64,000 nucleotides of DNA from JAJPKK01 sp963702755 (GTDB lineage Bacteria; Pseudomonadota; Alphaproteobacteria; Rhizobiales; Xanthobacteraceae), in assembly GCA_963702755.1 (NCBI GenBank), contig CAVPDZ010000009.1, positions 1,054,001-1,118,000 of the forward strand. Direction: 5' to 3'. The position numbers were made by a program, and so were the translations under genes. Positions 25,048 through 35,063 of the stretch are shown here, in pieces. How positions within the stretch are numbered: the stretch's first letter is position 1; every line of letters begins with the position of its first letter. Under the pieces are notes generated by a model, which was not told the origin of the DNA, did no database searches, and saw only the letters and a program-made list of their open reading frames with translations.

Positions 25048-26211
25048 ATGGATGCCACGACCGGCGATTTGTCGCGTTCACGTCATGCTCAGGGTTGGCG
25101 GCCGGACGGATGCGACCGGGTTGCGCTGGTGCTGCAAGGCGGCGGCGCGCTCGGCGCCTACCAGGCGGGCGTCTACCAGGCGCTGCACGAAGCCGAGATC
25201 GAGCCGGATTGGGTTCGGGCGTATCCATCGGCGCCATCAACTCGGCGATCATCGCCGGCAATTCGCGCAAGCGCCGGCTCGGCCGGCTGCGCGAATTTTG
25301 GGAGCTCATCACCGAGCGCAAGGTCTGGAGCTATACGCCGGACGGCGACTTGTTCCGCAAGGCGCGCAACACCGCGAGCTCATGGATGACGATGGTCCAG
25401 GGCCAGCCGGGCTTTTTCAGTCCGCGCCATGCAGAACCCGTGGCTCAGCCTCGCGGGAGCCCAGAGTGCGACGAGCTTACTACGATTCCGGGCCGCTGCG
25501 CGACACGCTGGAAGACCTCGTCGATTTTCGCTCATCAACGAAAAGATCGTTCGTTTCTCGGTCGGCGCGGTCAACGTGCTCAGCGGCAATTTCGTCTATT
25601 TCGATAATGCCCATGAGATCATCGAGCCGGAACATGTGATGGCGAGCGGCGCCTTGCCGCCGGCATTGCCCATGGTCAAGATCGGCACCGATCATTTTTG
25701 GGACGGCGGCATCGTGTCGAACACGCCGCTGCAGCACCTGCTCGACCAAGAGGATCGCCTCAACACGCTGATCTTCCAGATCGATCTCTTCTCGGCGCGC
25801 GGCGTCCTGCCGCGCGATATCCAGGATGTCCTCGCCCGCCACAAGGACATCATGTATTCGTCCCGCACCCGCTACAACACCGACGTCTACCGCCGCCTCC
25901 ATACCTGGAAGAAGAAGCTGCAGCGGGCGCTCGAAAAAGTGCCGGAGGACAAACTGTCCGACGAGGAGCGGATGCTTCGCAACGAGCTCGCCACCATGCC
26001 GGACATCACGATCCTCCAGCTCATCTATCAGCAGAAGGCCTACGAGGGTCACGCCAAGGACTACGAGTTCTCAGGCACGTCCATGCGCGAACATTGGCAG
26101 AGCGGCTACGAGGACACCCGGCGCACCCTGCGCCGCAAGGATTGGCTTGCAATGCCGCCACATGGCGCAGGGGTTGTCGTGCACGACGTTCATCGCGAAG
26201 ACGAGCATTGA
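25048..26211 (+). CDS. Patatin-like phospholipase with DUF3734-type C-terminus, four frame breaks
   Basis: About 385 residues. The N-terminal block is RVALVLQGGGALGAYQAGVY (oxyanion loop GGGxxG). A slip near 25220 leads into GVSIGAINSAIIAGN, the GxSxG nucleophile elbow. Further breaks near 25428, 25475 and 25532 join FFSPR, NPWLSLAGAQSATS, YYDSGPLRDTLEDLVDF and INEKIVRFSVGAVNV. The catalytic Asp is in FWDGGIVSNTPL. The tail (KDIMYSSRTRYNTDVYRRLH, then QLIYQQKAYEGHAKDYEFSG) is typical of the DUF3734 patatins linked to PHB metabolism. It diverges from the decarboxylase. If functional it needs four base corrections. Confidence 0.82.
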
Positions 26212-26579
26212 CCGAACGGTTCGGGCGCCTGCGAAGCGCGCGCGCAGATTGAAATTGCGAGCCGATGACCCGCGCTTGCACGGTTCTTGCATCGTGTGAC
26301 GCAATTTCGTGCGTGGACGCCGCAGATCACGAACTAACCCGAATGTAGCGATCCAAAAGCGGGTCTCGGGCCGTGATGATGAAACCACATTTGAGAGGAT
26401 GAGCCCTACAAAAATATGTTTGTTACCAAATAGTTGAAAGGCGGGCTGAAGCGCCGGATTTAACCCGGTCGCCACGCTGAAGTCGTCAGATTGTCATGTA
26501 ACGGGGCGATACGTTTGTACCCGTAAAATGACCTGCCAATAGGCAGGTGGGAAGCTCGGGATTTAGGCGGGAGAGTTCG
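26212..26579. other. Intergenic region with a perfect hairpin before the DUF5132 gene
   Basis: No gene is seen. A perfect inverted repeat ACCTGCC-AATA-GGCAGGT lies at 26531-26548, about 30 bases before the ATG at 26580. Upstream, 26380-26530 is AT-richer than its surroundings and may hold the promoter, but no confident -35/-10 pair was found. Confidence 0.5.
26531..26548. promoter_or_regulatory. Perfect 7-bp inverted repeat, possible operator or leader hairpin
   Basis: ACCTGCC (26531-26537) and GGCAGGT (26542-26548) pair perfectly around AATA. It precedes the first gene of the metal-ATPase cluster. Either a dimeric repressor binds it or it is an RNA hairpin in the leader; there is no T run, so a terminator is unlikely. 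Confidence 0.45.
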
Positions 26580-26972
26580 ATGCAAAAGATCAATGGAAGC
26601 GCCGGCCTCGACGCCGAACCGGATCCGGCCCCTTCATCCGAAATCGCCGAGATGGTGCACGAGCATGGCGACGTCGTCGCAACGGTCGCGACGGTCGCCG
26701 TTGTCGGCATCGGCGCCGCCGCGTTCGAGGCGGCGCTGTTGCCCGGCATCGTCCTTGGCGTCGCGGCGATGTGGCTTCCCCAGTACTTCCCGAAGATGGG
26801 CGAGGCCGTCAATCCGTTGTTCAGGTCGACCGTGCGCGGCGCTTACAAGCTCGGGCGAAAGACCAAGGAGATGATGGCGGAGGCCCAGGAGCAGGTCCAC
26901 GACATCGTTGCCGAGGTCCATGCCGAGGGCGACGCCGAGACGCCGCCGAAGACCGCAAGCGCGCCGAACTAG
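26580..26972 (+). CDS. DUF5132-like small membrane protein
   Basis: 130 residues from ATG 26580 with GGGAGAG upstream. An acidic start is followed by two close hydrophobic segments (VVATVATVAVVGIGAAAFEA; LLPGIVLGVAAMWLPQYFP). Then a basic, charged helix (GAYKLGRKTKEMMAEAQEQV) and a polar tail. This layout fits DUF5132, a family that from memory occurs next to HMA2-domain proteins and heavy-metal ATPases. It is the first gene of the cluster; its role is unknown and it may be a partner or regulator of the ATPase. Confidence 0.72.
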   Translation: MQKINGSAGLDAEPDPAPSSEIAEMVHEHGDVVATVATVAVVGIGAAAFEAALLPGIVLGVAAMWLPQYFPKMGEAVNPLFRSTVRGAYKLGRKTKEMMAEAQEQVHDIVAEVHAEGDAETPPKTASAPN

Positions 26973-27067
26973 CTGAATTTTCCCGGCACGCGACATCCGC
27001 TCGCGCTGCGGCTGATGACCGATGTGAAGTTGATGGGCGATCCGAAATCGCGTCGTCAAGGGAAGTC

Positions 27068-27640
27068 ATGACCAAGCTCAATATCCACGTTGCCCACCAG
27101 GTGCCGGGTCGTGTGCGGATGAAAATTCCGGCCGGGAAGGGAAATCCGGAGCTGTTGCAGCAGATTGCCGACACCTTCGGCGTCATTCCGGGGATCGAGG
27201 AGGTCACGGTCAACCCGACCACGGGAAGCATCGTTCTGCACTACGATGCGGACCGCCACGATGAATTCCACGGCACGCTGCACAACCAATATCGCGCTCA
27301 CGATATTCACCGGCCGCCGAGTACCGAAATCGACGAGCTCGCGCATCGCATCGAGGACGAGGCCGAGTTTCTCGCCAAGAATTCCGACACGGCGCGCGCG
27401 CTGGTCGATTTCGTCAAGAAGGTCGATCGCGAAATCAAGCTCGCCACCAACAACACCATCGATCTGAAGATCGTCCTTGCCGCGGGCATCATCGGCTTCA
27501 CCGTGCTGGAGGTCGGCGCGACCGCGGCAACGCCGGTGTGGGTCACGCTCGCCATCTTCACCCTCAATCATTTCATCGAGATGCACCCGCAGGGGGCACC
27601 CGCAACTCCGCATTTGGCGCCGGTGAGGGTCAAGGGCTGA
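27068..27640 (+). CDS. HMA2-domain membrane protein
   Basis: 190 residues. The N-terminus MTKLNIHVAHQVPGRVRMKI, then GIEEVTVNPTTGSIVLHYD, has the HMA-like beta-alpha-beta pattern but without the CxxC copper site; HMA2 domains typically read PGR(V/I)R here. A charged linker (DELAHRIEDEAEFLAKNSDT) precedes two hydrophobic segments (LKIVLAAGIIGFTVLEVGAT; PVWVTLAIFTLNHFIEM). It lies between the DUF5132 gene and the ATPase, 28 bases upstream of the latter. It probably works with it, for example as an adaptor. Confidence 0.78.
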   Translation: MTKLNIHVAHQVPGRVRMKIPAGKGNPELLQQIADTFGVIPGIEEVTVNPTTGSIVLHYDADRHDEFHGTLHNQYRAHDIHRPPSTEIDELAHRIEDEAEFLAKNSDTARALVDFVKKVDREIKLATNNTIDLKIVLAAGIIGFTVLEVGATAATPVWVTLAIFTLNHFIEMHPQGAPATPHLAPVRVKG

Positions 27641-27668
27641 GCGTCGGATCAAGCAGGAGTTCGGCGCC

Positions 27669-29812
27669 GTGGATTTCTCGATCCGCCATTTCATTCCGGG
27701 CCGCATCCGGGTTTACGTGCCGTCGCTGTGCCGAAGACCGTCACTGGCCGAGGCCGTCGTCAGCTGGCTGTCCGGCCAGAGCGGCATCAAGCGCGCGCGG
27801 TTGAACTACGACTGCGCGAGCCTCGTCATCGAATATGACGTTGCCCACGAAAAGCTGCTGCGCGGGCTGATCGGCCGCCTGTCATTGATGACGCTCGACG
27901 ACTTGAAGCGGCTCGTCGAGATGCAGCCGGCCGGGGCGGGCGCGGAAAAAGCTCTTCCCGCCACGATGAGCAAAGCGGCACCTCCGCCGGCGTGGCGCCG
28001 CATTCCTCTGACGCTGCCGACGCTCTCGCTGATGCTCGCGTTCAGCGCCAATCCGATCGTCCGCGCCGTCAACATGCCGCTGATGCTGTGGAACGCATAT
28101 CCGATCGCGCTGCGGGCGTGGCGGGTGTGGCGGCGCGAGGGCCGGCTCAACGTCGATTTCCTCGACACGCTCGCCATCGCCGCATCGCTGATGCAGGGCA
28201 ATCCGATGGCCGGCGCGATCGTCACCTGGCTGATCAAGCTCGGCGACTGGATCCGCGATCTCACCGCCGCCGGCTCGCGCCGCGCCATCAGCGAGCTTCT
28301 GGAGTTCCAGTCCAAGTCGGCGTGGGTCATCCGCGACGGCGTGGTGACGTCGATCCCCGCGATCCAACTCGCCATCGGCGACGAGGTCGTGATCTATCCG
28401 GGCGAGATGATTCCGGTCGACGGCGAGATCATCGACGGTCACGCCATGATCGACCAGAAGACCATCACCGGCGAGGGCTTGCCGGTGATGCGCGCAACCG
28501 GCGAGGCGGTGTTCGCCGCGACCGTCATCCGCGACGGCCAGCTGACGGTCCGCGCGATGCGGGTCGGCGACGCGACCACCGCCGGCCAGATCGCGCGCCT
28601 CGTCGAATCCGCGCCGATCGGCGACACCCGCATGCAGAACCACGCGGAAAGGCTCGCCGACCGGCTGGTGCTGCCGACCTTGGCGCTCGCGTCCGGCACC
28701 GCCGCGCTGACCGCCGATTTCAATCGCTTCCTCTCGCTCGTGATCGTCGACTACGGCACCGGCATCCGCGTCGCCGCGCCGACCGCCGTGCTCGCCTCCA
28801 TGACCCACGCCGCCCGCGCCGGGATCATCATCAAGAGCGGCCGCCACATGGAGCGGCTCTCCGAGGTCGACACCATCATCTTCGACAAGACCGGGACGTT
28901 GACCCATGGTTCACCGGCCGTCGTCGACGTGATCAGTTACGCAGCACAGCATCACCGACCGCCATCTGCTCGGCCTCGCCGCGGCGGCGGAAACGCACCT
29001 TAACCATCCGGTGGCCGAGGCGCTGCGCACCAAGGCCGCCGAAATGGGCGCCAACATCCCCTATTGCGAGGAGACCAAATACCGCATCGGCCTTGGCGTT
29101 GAAGGCCAGGTCAACGGCTACTACCTGCATGTCGGCAACGAGCGCTTCATGCGGCAGAGCGAGATCAATGTGCGCTGCGCCGAAACGGATCGTGCTGCCC
29201 TCGATGAGCAAGGGTACTCGTGCATTTATGTGGCCGTGGATGGTGCGCTTGCCGGCCTCGTGCCGTACACGGACGCGATCCGGCCGGAAAGCCGCTCTGG
29301 TCATCCAGCGGCTGCATGAACTCGGGATCAAGAACAGCGTTATGCTGACGGGCGACAATGCAGTGGTGGCGAGGGCGGTCGGCGCGCGCCTCGGGCTGTC
29401 GCGTCAGTTTGCCGACATGCTGCCGGCGGACAAGGCCGAGGTGATCCAGCAGTTCCAGCGCAAGGGCAATGTGGTTGCGATGGTCGGAGACGGCATCAAT
29501 GATTCCCCGGCGCTGAGCTTTGCCGACGTCGGCATCGCCATGAAGCATGGCGCCGAAGTCGCGCGGGAGTTGGCGGATGTCGTCCTGATGGAAGATTCGC
29601 TGTGGAAGCTCGTGAAGACCGTCGAGATTTCGCGCGGCGCGGTCGGGCTCATCCGGCAGAACTATGCGATCGTTGCCGGGTTGAATACATTGGCATTGGC
29701 GTTGGCGCTGCCGAGCGGCCTGGTGAGCCCGTCGGTCACCGCCGTGATCAGCAACGGCTCGGCCATTCTTGCGAGCCTCAACGGAATTCGGCCCATTCTG
29801 CGGTACCAATGA
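27669..29812 (+). CDS. P1B-type heavy-metal ATPase lacking the CPC motif, two frame breaks
   Basis: About 714 residues from GTG 27669 with AGGAG upstream. An HMA2-like start (SIRHFIPGRIRVYVPSLC) and paired helices lead to actuator loop ITGEGLPV. The helix that normally carries CPC reads IVDYGTGIRVAAPTAVLASM, without cysteine. Next come the phosphorylation site IIFDKTGTLTHGSP, the P1B His-Pro in HLNHPVAEALR, and the hinge MLTGDN...MVGDGINDSPALSF. Breaks near 28947 and 29293 each need one base. Ion specificity cannot be read without CPC; Zn, Mn, Co or Ni are possible. The stop overlaps the EcsC gene start (ATGA). Confidence 0.9.
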
Positions 29813-30654
29813 TCCCAGCCGAGACCACGCTCTCACCCGAACACCAAAAGGCGCTGCGCCGCGCCGTGGCCCGCCTGGAAAATCAAAGCTTCGCCGCCCA
29901 GCTTGCGGACTACGCCGGACAGCCGGTCACCCGCGTGCTGCGCCTCATGCCGAAGTTCGCCACCGATCGCTTCCACAAGGCGGTCGAGCTTGCGATCCTG
30001 CGCTGCCTCAACATCGCCATTCGTTCGATCGAGCCGCAGTCGAAGCGACCGCCGGCGCGACGCGCCTCCTCGGTCCTCGCGGGGTTGAGCGGCGGGGTCA
30101 GCGGATTCTTCGGGCTCGCGGCCTTGCCCATCGAGCTCCCCGTCACCACAACATTGATGCTGCGCGCCATCGCCGACATCGCGCGCCACCACGGCGAAGA
30201 CCTGTCGACGCTCGAAGCGCGCCTTGCCTGTGTCGAGGTGTTTGCGCTTGGCGCGCCCAGCGTCGGGCGCGGGGCGCATGTCGGCTACTACGCCTCGCGG
30301 GTTCTGCTGGGGCGTCTGTCCGCGAATGCCTCTACGCTCATGGCCGAGCGCGGCGCTGCGAATGTCGCCGCGCCGGTCGTCGGCAGCTTTGTTGCCGAGG
30401 TGGCCGGGCGCTTCGGCGTCGTCGTGTCCGAGCGCTCGGCGGCGAGCGCGATGCCGGTGCTGGGCGCGCTCGGTGGCGCTGCCGTCAACATGATGTTCAT
30501 GAATCATTTCCAGCGCATTGCTCAGGGCCACTTCGCGATCCGCAGCCTCGAGCGCACGTACGGGCCGGCCGTCGTTCGCCGCCTCTACCAGGACATGGCG
30601 CCGCAGCGGCAGCCCAAACAGCAGCTGGCGGTCCGGCACGCTGCCGCCCGCTAA
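29809..30654 (+). CDS. EcsC family protein
   Basis: 281 residues. ATG 29809 overlaps the ATPase stop. It contains the EcsC pattern ILRCLNIAIRSIE early, then SVLAGLSGGVSGFFGLAALP and IELPVTTTLMLRAIADIA, and later ALGGAAVNMMFMNHFQRIA. EcsC proteins are membrane-associated, with amphipathic glycine-rich helices; the biochemical role is unclear. Translational coupling to a metal ATPase is informative: it may assist assembly or act in membrane stress with it. Confidence 0.85.
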   Translation: MIPAETTLSPEHQKALRRAVARLENQSFAAQLADYAGQPVTRVLRLMPKFATDRFHKAVELAILRCLNIAIRSIEPQSKRPPARRASSVLAGLSGGVSGFFGLAALPIELPVTTTLMLRAIADIARHHGEDLSTLEARLACVEVFALGAPSVGRGAHVGYYASRVLLGRLSANASTLMAERGAANVAAPVVGSFVAEVAGRFGVVVSERSAASAMPVLGALGGAAVNMMFMNHFQRIAQGHFAIRSLERTYGPAVVRRLYQDMAPQRQPKQQLAVRHAAAR

Positions 30655-30674
30655 CGGCGAGGGAGAGCGCGCAA

Positions 30675-31976
30675 GTGCTCCAAGTCCCGCATCAAGTCCC
30701 GCACCAGGTCCCGCTCGGCCCAAAATCGCACGATCTTCCGGTCGATCCGCGGCTGGCCGGGCTGCGGCGCATGCGAACGATTGCGACCCTTCTCCTCGTC
30801 GCCATGACGCTGGTGTTCATCGCGACGACGATGGCGACCGTCGACTGGCCGTGGATTCCGTATGTCCGCGCCTTCGCGGAGGCCGGCATGGTCGGCGCCT
30901 GCGCCGACTGGTTCGCCGTCGTCGCCTTGTTTCGCAAGCCCTTCGGCTTGCCGATCCCGCACACCGGGATCGTCCCCAACAACAAGGATCGGATCGGCGG
31001 CGCGCTCGGGCGCTTCATCACCAATAATTTTCTCACCGCCGGCGTGATGAGCGAGAAGCTCGAACGGGTCGACGTGGTTGGCGCACTCGCGGCTTGGCTT
31101 TCCGAACCCGCGAACGCAAAGCGTCTCGCCCAGTACGTTGCGCTGCTGCTGCCGCGGGTGATCGAGTCGCTGCCCGGCCCCCAGATCGGCTCGGTGCTCG
31201 GCAGCCTCGCGCAGCGCGGCGTGGAGGCCATTCCGGCCGCGCCCCTGGCGTCGCGGCTGCTCGCGATCGTGTGGGCGCAAGGCGAAGCGCAGATGCTGAT
31301 TGCGGGGGCGATCGAGCACGGCGAAAGCGCGCTCACCGCAAACAAGGACTACATCGGTCGCAAAATTTCGGAGCAGTCGTCGCGCTGGATCCCGCGATGG
31401 GTTGACCGGATGATCGCCGACAAAGTGATGAATGGCCTCCTCAGCACCATGGGCGAGATGCGCAATCCCGCCCATCCCTGGCGCGTCGAGCTGCAGAAGG
31501 CGGTGGAGAAGCTGATCCACGACCTTGCGACCGACCCGCAGATGTACGCCCGCGGCGAGGCCTTCAAGGCCGAGCTGCTCGCCAATCCGGTCTTCATCGC
31601 CCAGGCGCGCACGCTCTGGGCCGAGGTCGAAAGCGGCCTGCGCACCGGCGTTCCGGCGCACGCGGACGCAATTGCAACGGCGAGCGAACTCGCGCTGCGC
31701 CGCGTCGGCCGCTGGCTTGAAGAGGATGGCGAGCGCAAGGCGCAGCTCAATCGGCGCATTCGGATAGCAGCGCAGCGCCTGCTGATCGCCTATCGCGTGG
31801 AGATCGGCGCCTACATCGAGCGCGTGGTGCGCGATTGGGATTCAACGACGCTGGTCGAGAAGCTGGAACTCCAGGTCGGCAAGGACCTGCAATACATCCG
31901 CATCAACGGAACGCTGGTGGGCGGCCTCGTCGGCCTCCTCATTTTTGTGGCGTCGAAGTGGATCGCGCCGGGGTAA
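30675..31976 (+). CDS. DUF445 family membrane protein
   Basis: 433 residues from GTG 30675, eight bases after GGGAGAG. A first helix (IATLLLVAMTLVFIATTM) is followed by the hallmark EAGMVGACADWFAVVALFR and KPFGLPIPHTGIVPNNKDRI. A long helical domain and a final helix (LVGGLVGLLIFVASKWIAP) complete it. The DUF445 family (YheB/YjiN-like) is of unknown function, anchored at both ends with the middle in the cytosol. It lies 20 bases after the EcsC gene and ends the cluster. Confidence 0.9.
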   Translation: MLQVPHQVPHQVPLGPKSHDLPVDPRLAGLRRMRTIATLLLVAMTLVFIATTMATVDWPWIPYVRAFAEAGMVGACADWFAVVALFRKPFGLPIPHTGIVPNNKDRIGGALGRFITNNFLTAGVMSEKLERVDVVGALAAWLSEPANAKRLAQYVALLLPRVIESLPGPQIGSVLGSLAQRGVEAIPAAPLASRLLAIVWAQGEAQMLIAGAIEHGESALTANKDYIGRKISEQSSRWIPRWVDRMIADKVMNGLLSTMGEMRNPAHPWRVELQKAVEKLIHDLATDPQMYARGEAFKAELLANPVFIAQARTLWAEVESGLRTGVPAHADAIATASELALRRVGRWLEEDGERKAQLNRRIRIAAQRLLIAYRVEIGAYIERVVRDWDSTTLVEKLELQVGKDLQYIRINGTLVGGLVGLLIFVASKWIAPG

Positions 31977-32022
31977 TGCAAAGCCTACGTCAATGCCGAC
32001 GCTTTCTGGACAGCGATGATTT

Positions 32023-32250
32023 TCAGTCGACGCTTCGATCCGGCGCGAACTCCAGATCACGGCGGAGTTGGATGCGGTGCGCTCTGGAGCGGCTCCACCA
32101 GATCAGCGCTATGACCGCAAGGGGAATGAGCTGAAAGTATGAACGCTCAAAGGCCGCGGCATAGTTATCGTTGCGGAGGAACTCGTAGAGGTAATTGCCG
32201 GCCGGCATGCAGACTGCCACCAGAGCCAAATCTCGAAGTCTGAAATTCAT
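32023..32250 (-). CDS. Small hypothetical membrane protein (75 aa)
   Basis: ATG 32250 has GGAGAAAATCAA upstream. Two hydrophobic stretches (LRDLALVAVCMPAGNYLYEF; YFQLIPLAVIALIWW) flank a polar loop FLRNDNYAAAFERS. A basic end (SRSRAHRIQLRRDLEF) follows, suggesting a two-span inner-membrane protein. No family is recognised. Confidence 0.5.
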   Translation of the reverse strand: MNFRLRDLALVAVCMPAGNYLYEFLRNDNYAAAFERSYFQLIPLAVIALIWWSRSRAHRIQLRRDLEFAPDRSVD

Positions 32251-32464
32251 TTGATTTTCTCCGCGCAGCTGAAGGACGGTCGCGATTTAATCCAATCGAA
32301 AACCGAAGCCGCGATTTTCAGCCGCCTCTCGTCGGAAAGCCTAGCCAAAGCCGCATCGCTCATTGATATCGGTCGCGAGTGCGATCCGATAGGTTCAAGG
32401 ATCGTGGGTCGAAGGAGCAATTTGTCGATGCCTGATACGCCAGCTGCGCGGCGCGTGATCTCCG

Positions 32465-33533
32465 CTAAACCTTGGCGACGACGTCGGCCCAGTCTTCCAG
32501 CATCGCCATCTCGTGGCCGTAACGGACGTGAAAGCCGAACTGGCTGTAGCCGGCCGCTTTGATGGCGCGCAAGCCGTCGACCAGTTCCGCGCTGGTGCCG
32601 GTGAACGTAAGCGCGCGGATCACCGAGCCGGAAATATTCGCCTCCTCGTCGGGACGCAGAAACATCAAGTGGCCGCGGTGGTTCGAAAGGTAGCGCGCGT
32701 CGGCGGGCTGATAGCTCCGATAGATTTCGCGATAGACGTCGAGGTGCGGCTTGAGCGGCGGCGGCACCGGAAAGCCGATCGATCCGAGTTCCTCTTCCTC
32801 GACCAGATTGTGGAACACGATCGCGGCGGCCGGGCCTGCCTGGGCTTTCGCTCGCGGGCTGTCAGCGGGCTCGCCTTCGCGCAGCACGCAGCCGCCGCTG
32901 AAGGCGGTGGCATAGAGCGATTTCGGATCGCGTCCTGCCTCGGCCCAGGCCTTCTGCATGTCGGCGAGCGCCGCATTGGCGACCTGGGGAGCGCGCATCG
33001 CGTTCATCCAGGCTGCGCCGCGCTTCGCCGTCAATCGCCGTCCGCGCGGTCCGAACGCCGAAATGTGGAGCGGAATGGGATCGCCAATATTGATGAGACC
33101 GAGTTCGGGATTGAGGAAACGGACTTTGTGCGCGCTGCCTTCGCCGTGCCACTCCACGGTCTTGCCGGCGAGCAGCCCTTCGACCACGCCGATATAGGCA
33201 TCGAGTTCGGCAAGGGTGATCGCGGGGAGCCCCATGGTGCGGCGCGCGGTGAAGCCGGTCGACACACCGAAATCGATGCGGCCGGGCGCGAGTGCGGCGA
33301 GCGACGCGAGCGCGCTCGCTGCGACCGGTGCGATGCGATTGGACGGAATGAGGACGCCGGTGCCGAGGCGAATGCGCGAGGTCTGCATCGCGGCGGCCCC
33401 CATGGCGACGAACATGTCGGCGTTGAGAAGCTGCGTATCGTAGAACCACGCATGGGAGAAGCCGAGCTCTTCGGCGCGCTTGGCGTATTTCCAGGAATTC
33501 CGCCGAGGTTGCGAGTTGAATGCCGAAATCCAC
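32465..33533 (-). CDS. LLM-class flavin-dependent oxidoreductase, one frame break
   Basis: About 355 residues, a luciferase-like monooxygenase or F420/FMN enzyme. GTG 33533 follows AAGGAGGAA; the first residues are DFGIQLATSAEF. Removing one c near 33494 joins WKYAKRAEELGFSHAWFYDT, then IRLGTGVLIPSNRIAP and RIDFGVSTGFTARRTMGLP. The end has GTSAELVDGLRAIKAAGYSQ and FGFHVRYGHEMAMLEDWAD. It starts 30 bases after an aromatic-acid type transporter gene ends, on the same strand, so it probably acts on the imported compound. Confidence 0.86.
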
Positions 33534-33563
33534 GCGTTCCTCCTTATGAGCGATCGGCCCACG

Positions 33564-34947
33564 TCATCGGGCGGACGCCAAGGATTCCACCTTGGCGGCG
33601 TCGGGGGCGGGCGCGCGGAACTTGGCATCGTACAGTCGTGCGAATGCGAAACATGCGGGCGCGCATATGAGGAAAGGGAATGGCGGCGCAGAGATAAAGC
33701 GTCTCCACCGGCAGATGCATGCCGACGAGGACGCCGCCGATGATCGGTCCGCTGATCGAACCGAGCCGGCCGACCGCAAACGCGACGCCCGAGCCGTTGG
33801 AGCGGAACGCGGTCGGGTAGATCATGCCCGAAATCGCGTTGACGGCGTATTGCCCGCCGAGCACACAAAACCCGGCAATGAAAAGCACGACGGCGAGCAG
33901 CGTCTCGGAGATCGTCGCCACGTAGCCGATCGCCGCCACGACGGGAATTGCGACCGCGAACATGAGCGCGACCGGCATCATGCCTTTGATGTCCATGGGC
34001 CGGCAAATGGCCCAGCCGCCGATGAGGCCGCCGACCTGAAAGACCGACGTGAACAACGCCGCCTTGGCGACCGGAATATGCGCGCCGGCGAGGAGTGTCG
34101 GCGTCCAGCTGATGAGGAAGAAGTAGCCCATCAGCGCGGTGACAAACATCACCCACAGAAGAATCGTCAGCGGCGCCCGGCCTTCCTCGAACAGGCGTTG
34201 CAGCGAGAAGCCGGAATAGGCCTGCTCCTCTGGCAGGACGAAGGTCGCGTCCGGAAGCACAGCAAGGTCGGGACGCGCACGGGCGAGGAGGGCGGCGACA
34301 TCGGCGCTGCTGTCGCCGCGCACCACATGATATTTGATCGATTCCGGCAATCCGATCGCGCACGCCGCGGTCGCGAGCAGGCCGAGAATGCCGCCGACGG
34401 TGAACATGATCTGCCATCCGTAGTGCGGCACAAGAAACGCTGCCACCGGGCCCGGCACGGCCGAACCGAGGCCGATGCCGGAGAACATCAGGACGACCAG
34501 CGTGGCGCGCAAACGCTTCGGCGCGAACTCCGCATTGAGCGCGATGACGTTCGGCAACAGGCCGCCGATGCCGATGCCGCAGATGACGCGCACGATGAAA
34601 AGCTCGGTGAGCGAGTTCGTCAGGACCGCCGCCCAGGTGAAGATCGCGAAGATCAGGCCGGACGCGATGATTGCCTTCTTGCGCCCGTAGCGGTCACCGA
34701 GATAGCCGAGGACCGGTGCGCCGATGAGAATCCCGAACAGACTCGCGCCGAACACGGGGCCGAGCGACGACGGATCGGCGATGTTCCAGGCGGCGATCAG
34801 CGCTGGTCCGACGTAGGCAACGTTGTTGATGTCAAAGCCGTCGGCAAAGATGATGATGGCCGAGAAAACGAGCACCGTGATGGTGAAGCGCGTGATCTTC
34901 GCGTCATCAAGCGCTTGCGCCACGTCGATGACTTGTTTCCCGTCCAT
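33564..34947 (-). CDS. MFS transporter, aromatic acid:H+ symporter (AAHS) type, frame break near the C-terminus
   Basis: About 460 residues and twelve helices. The first helix ends IIIFADGFDINNVAYVGPAL (AAHS DGxD motif), followed by LGYLGDRYGRKKAIIASGL (MFS loop motif D/RYGRK) and LIVRVICGIGIGGLLPN-like sequence. A slip near 33682 changes the end; the corrected tail reads LICAPACFAFARLYDAKFRA and stops at 33564. It imports aromatic or related acids with protons. Divergent from the SnoaL-like gene at 35064. Confidence 0.9.
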
Positions 34948-35063
34948 GGCGATCTCTCCCCTGCGCGGGCTCTTCGGCCCACGAGCGCTTTGGTATCACG
35001 ACGACAGATTCTTATTCTGAGCGCCGGGTGAGGATGCCACAAAAAGCATGGAGAAAAAGCCAA

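Noticed and set aside
33592..35031. 479-codon plus-strand frame across the MFS gene
   Set aside because: Its Arg/Asp/His-rich content is typical of the antisense of a membrane protein; the minus strand has the real transporter.
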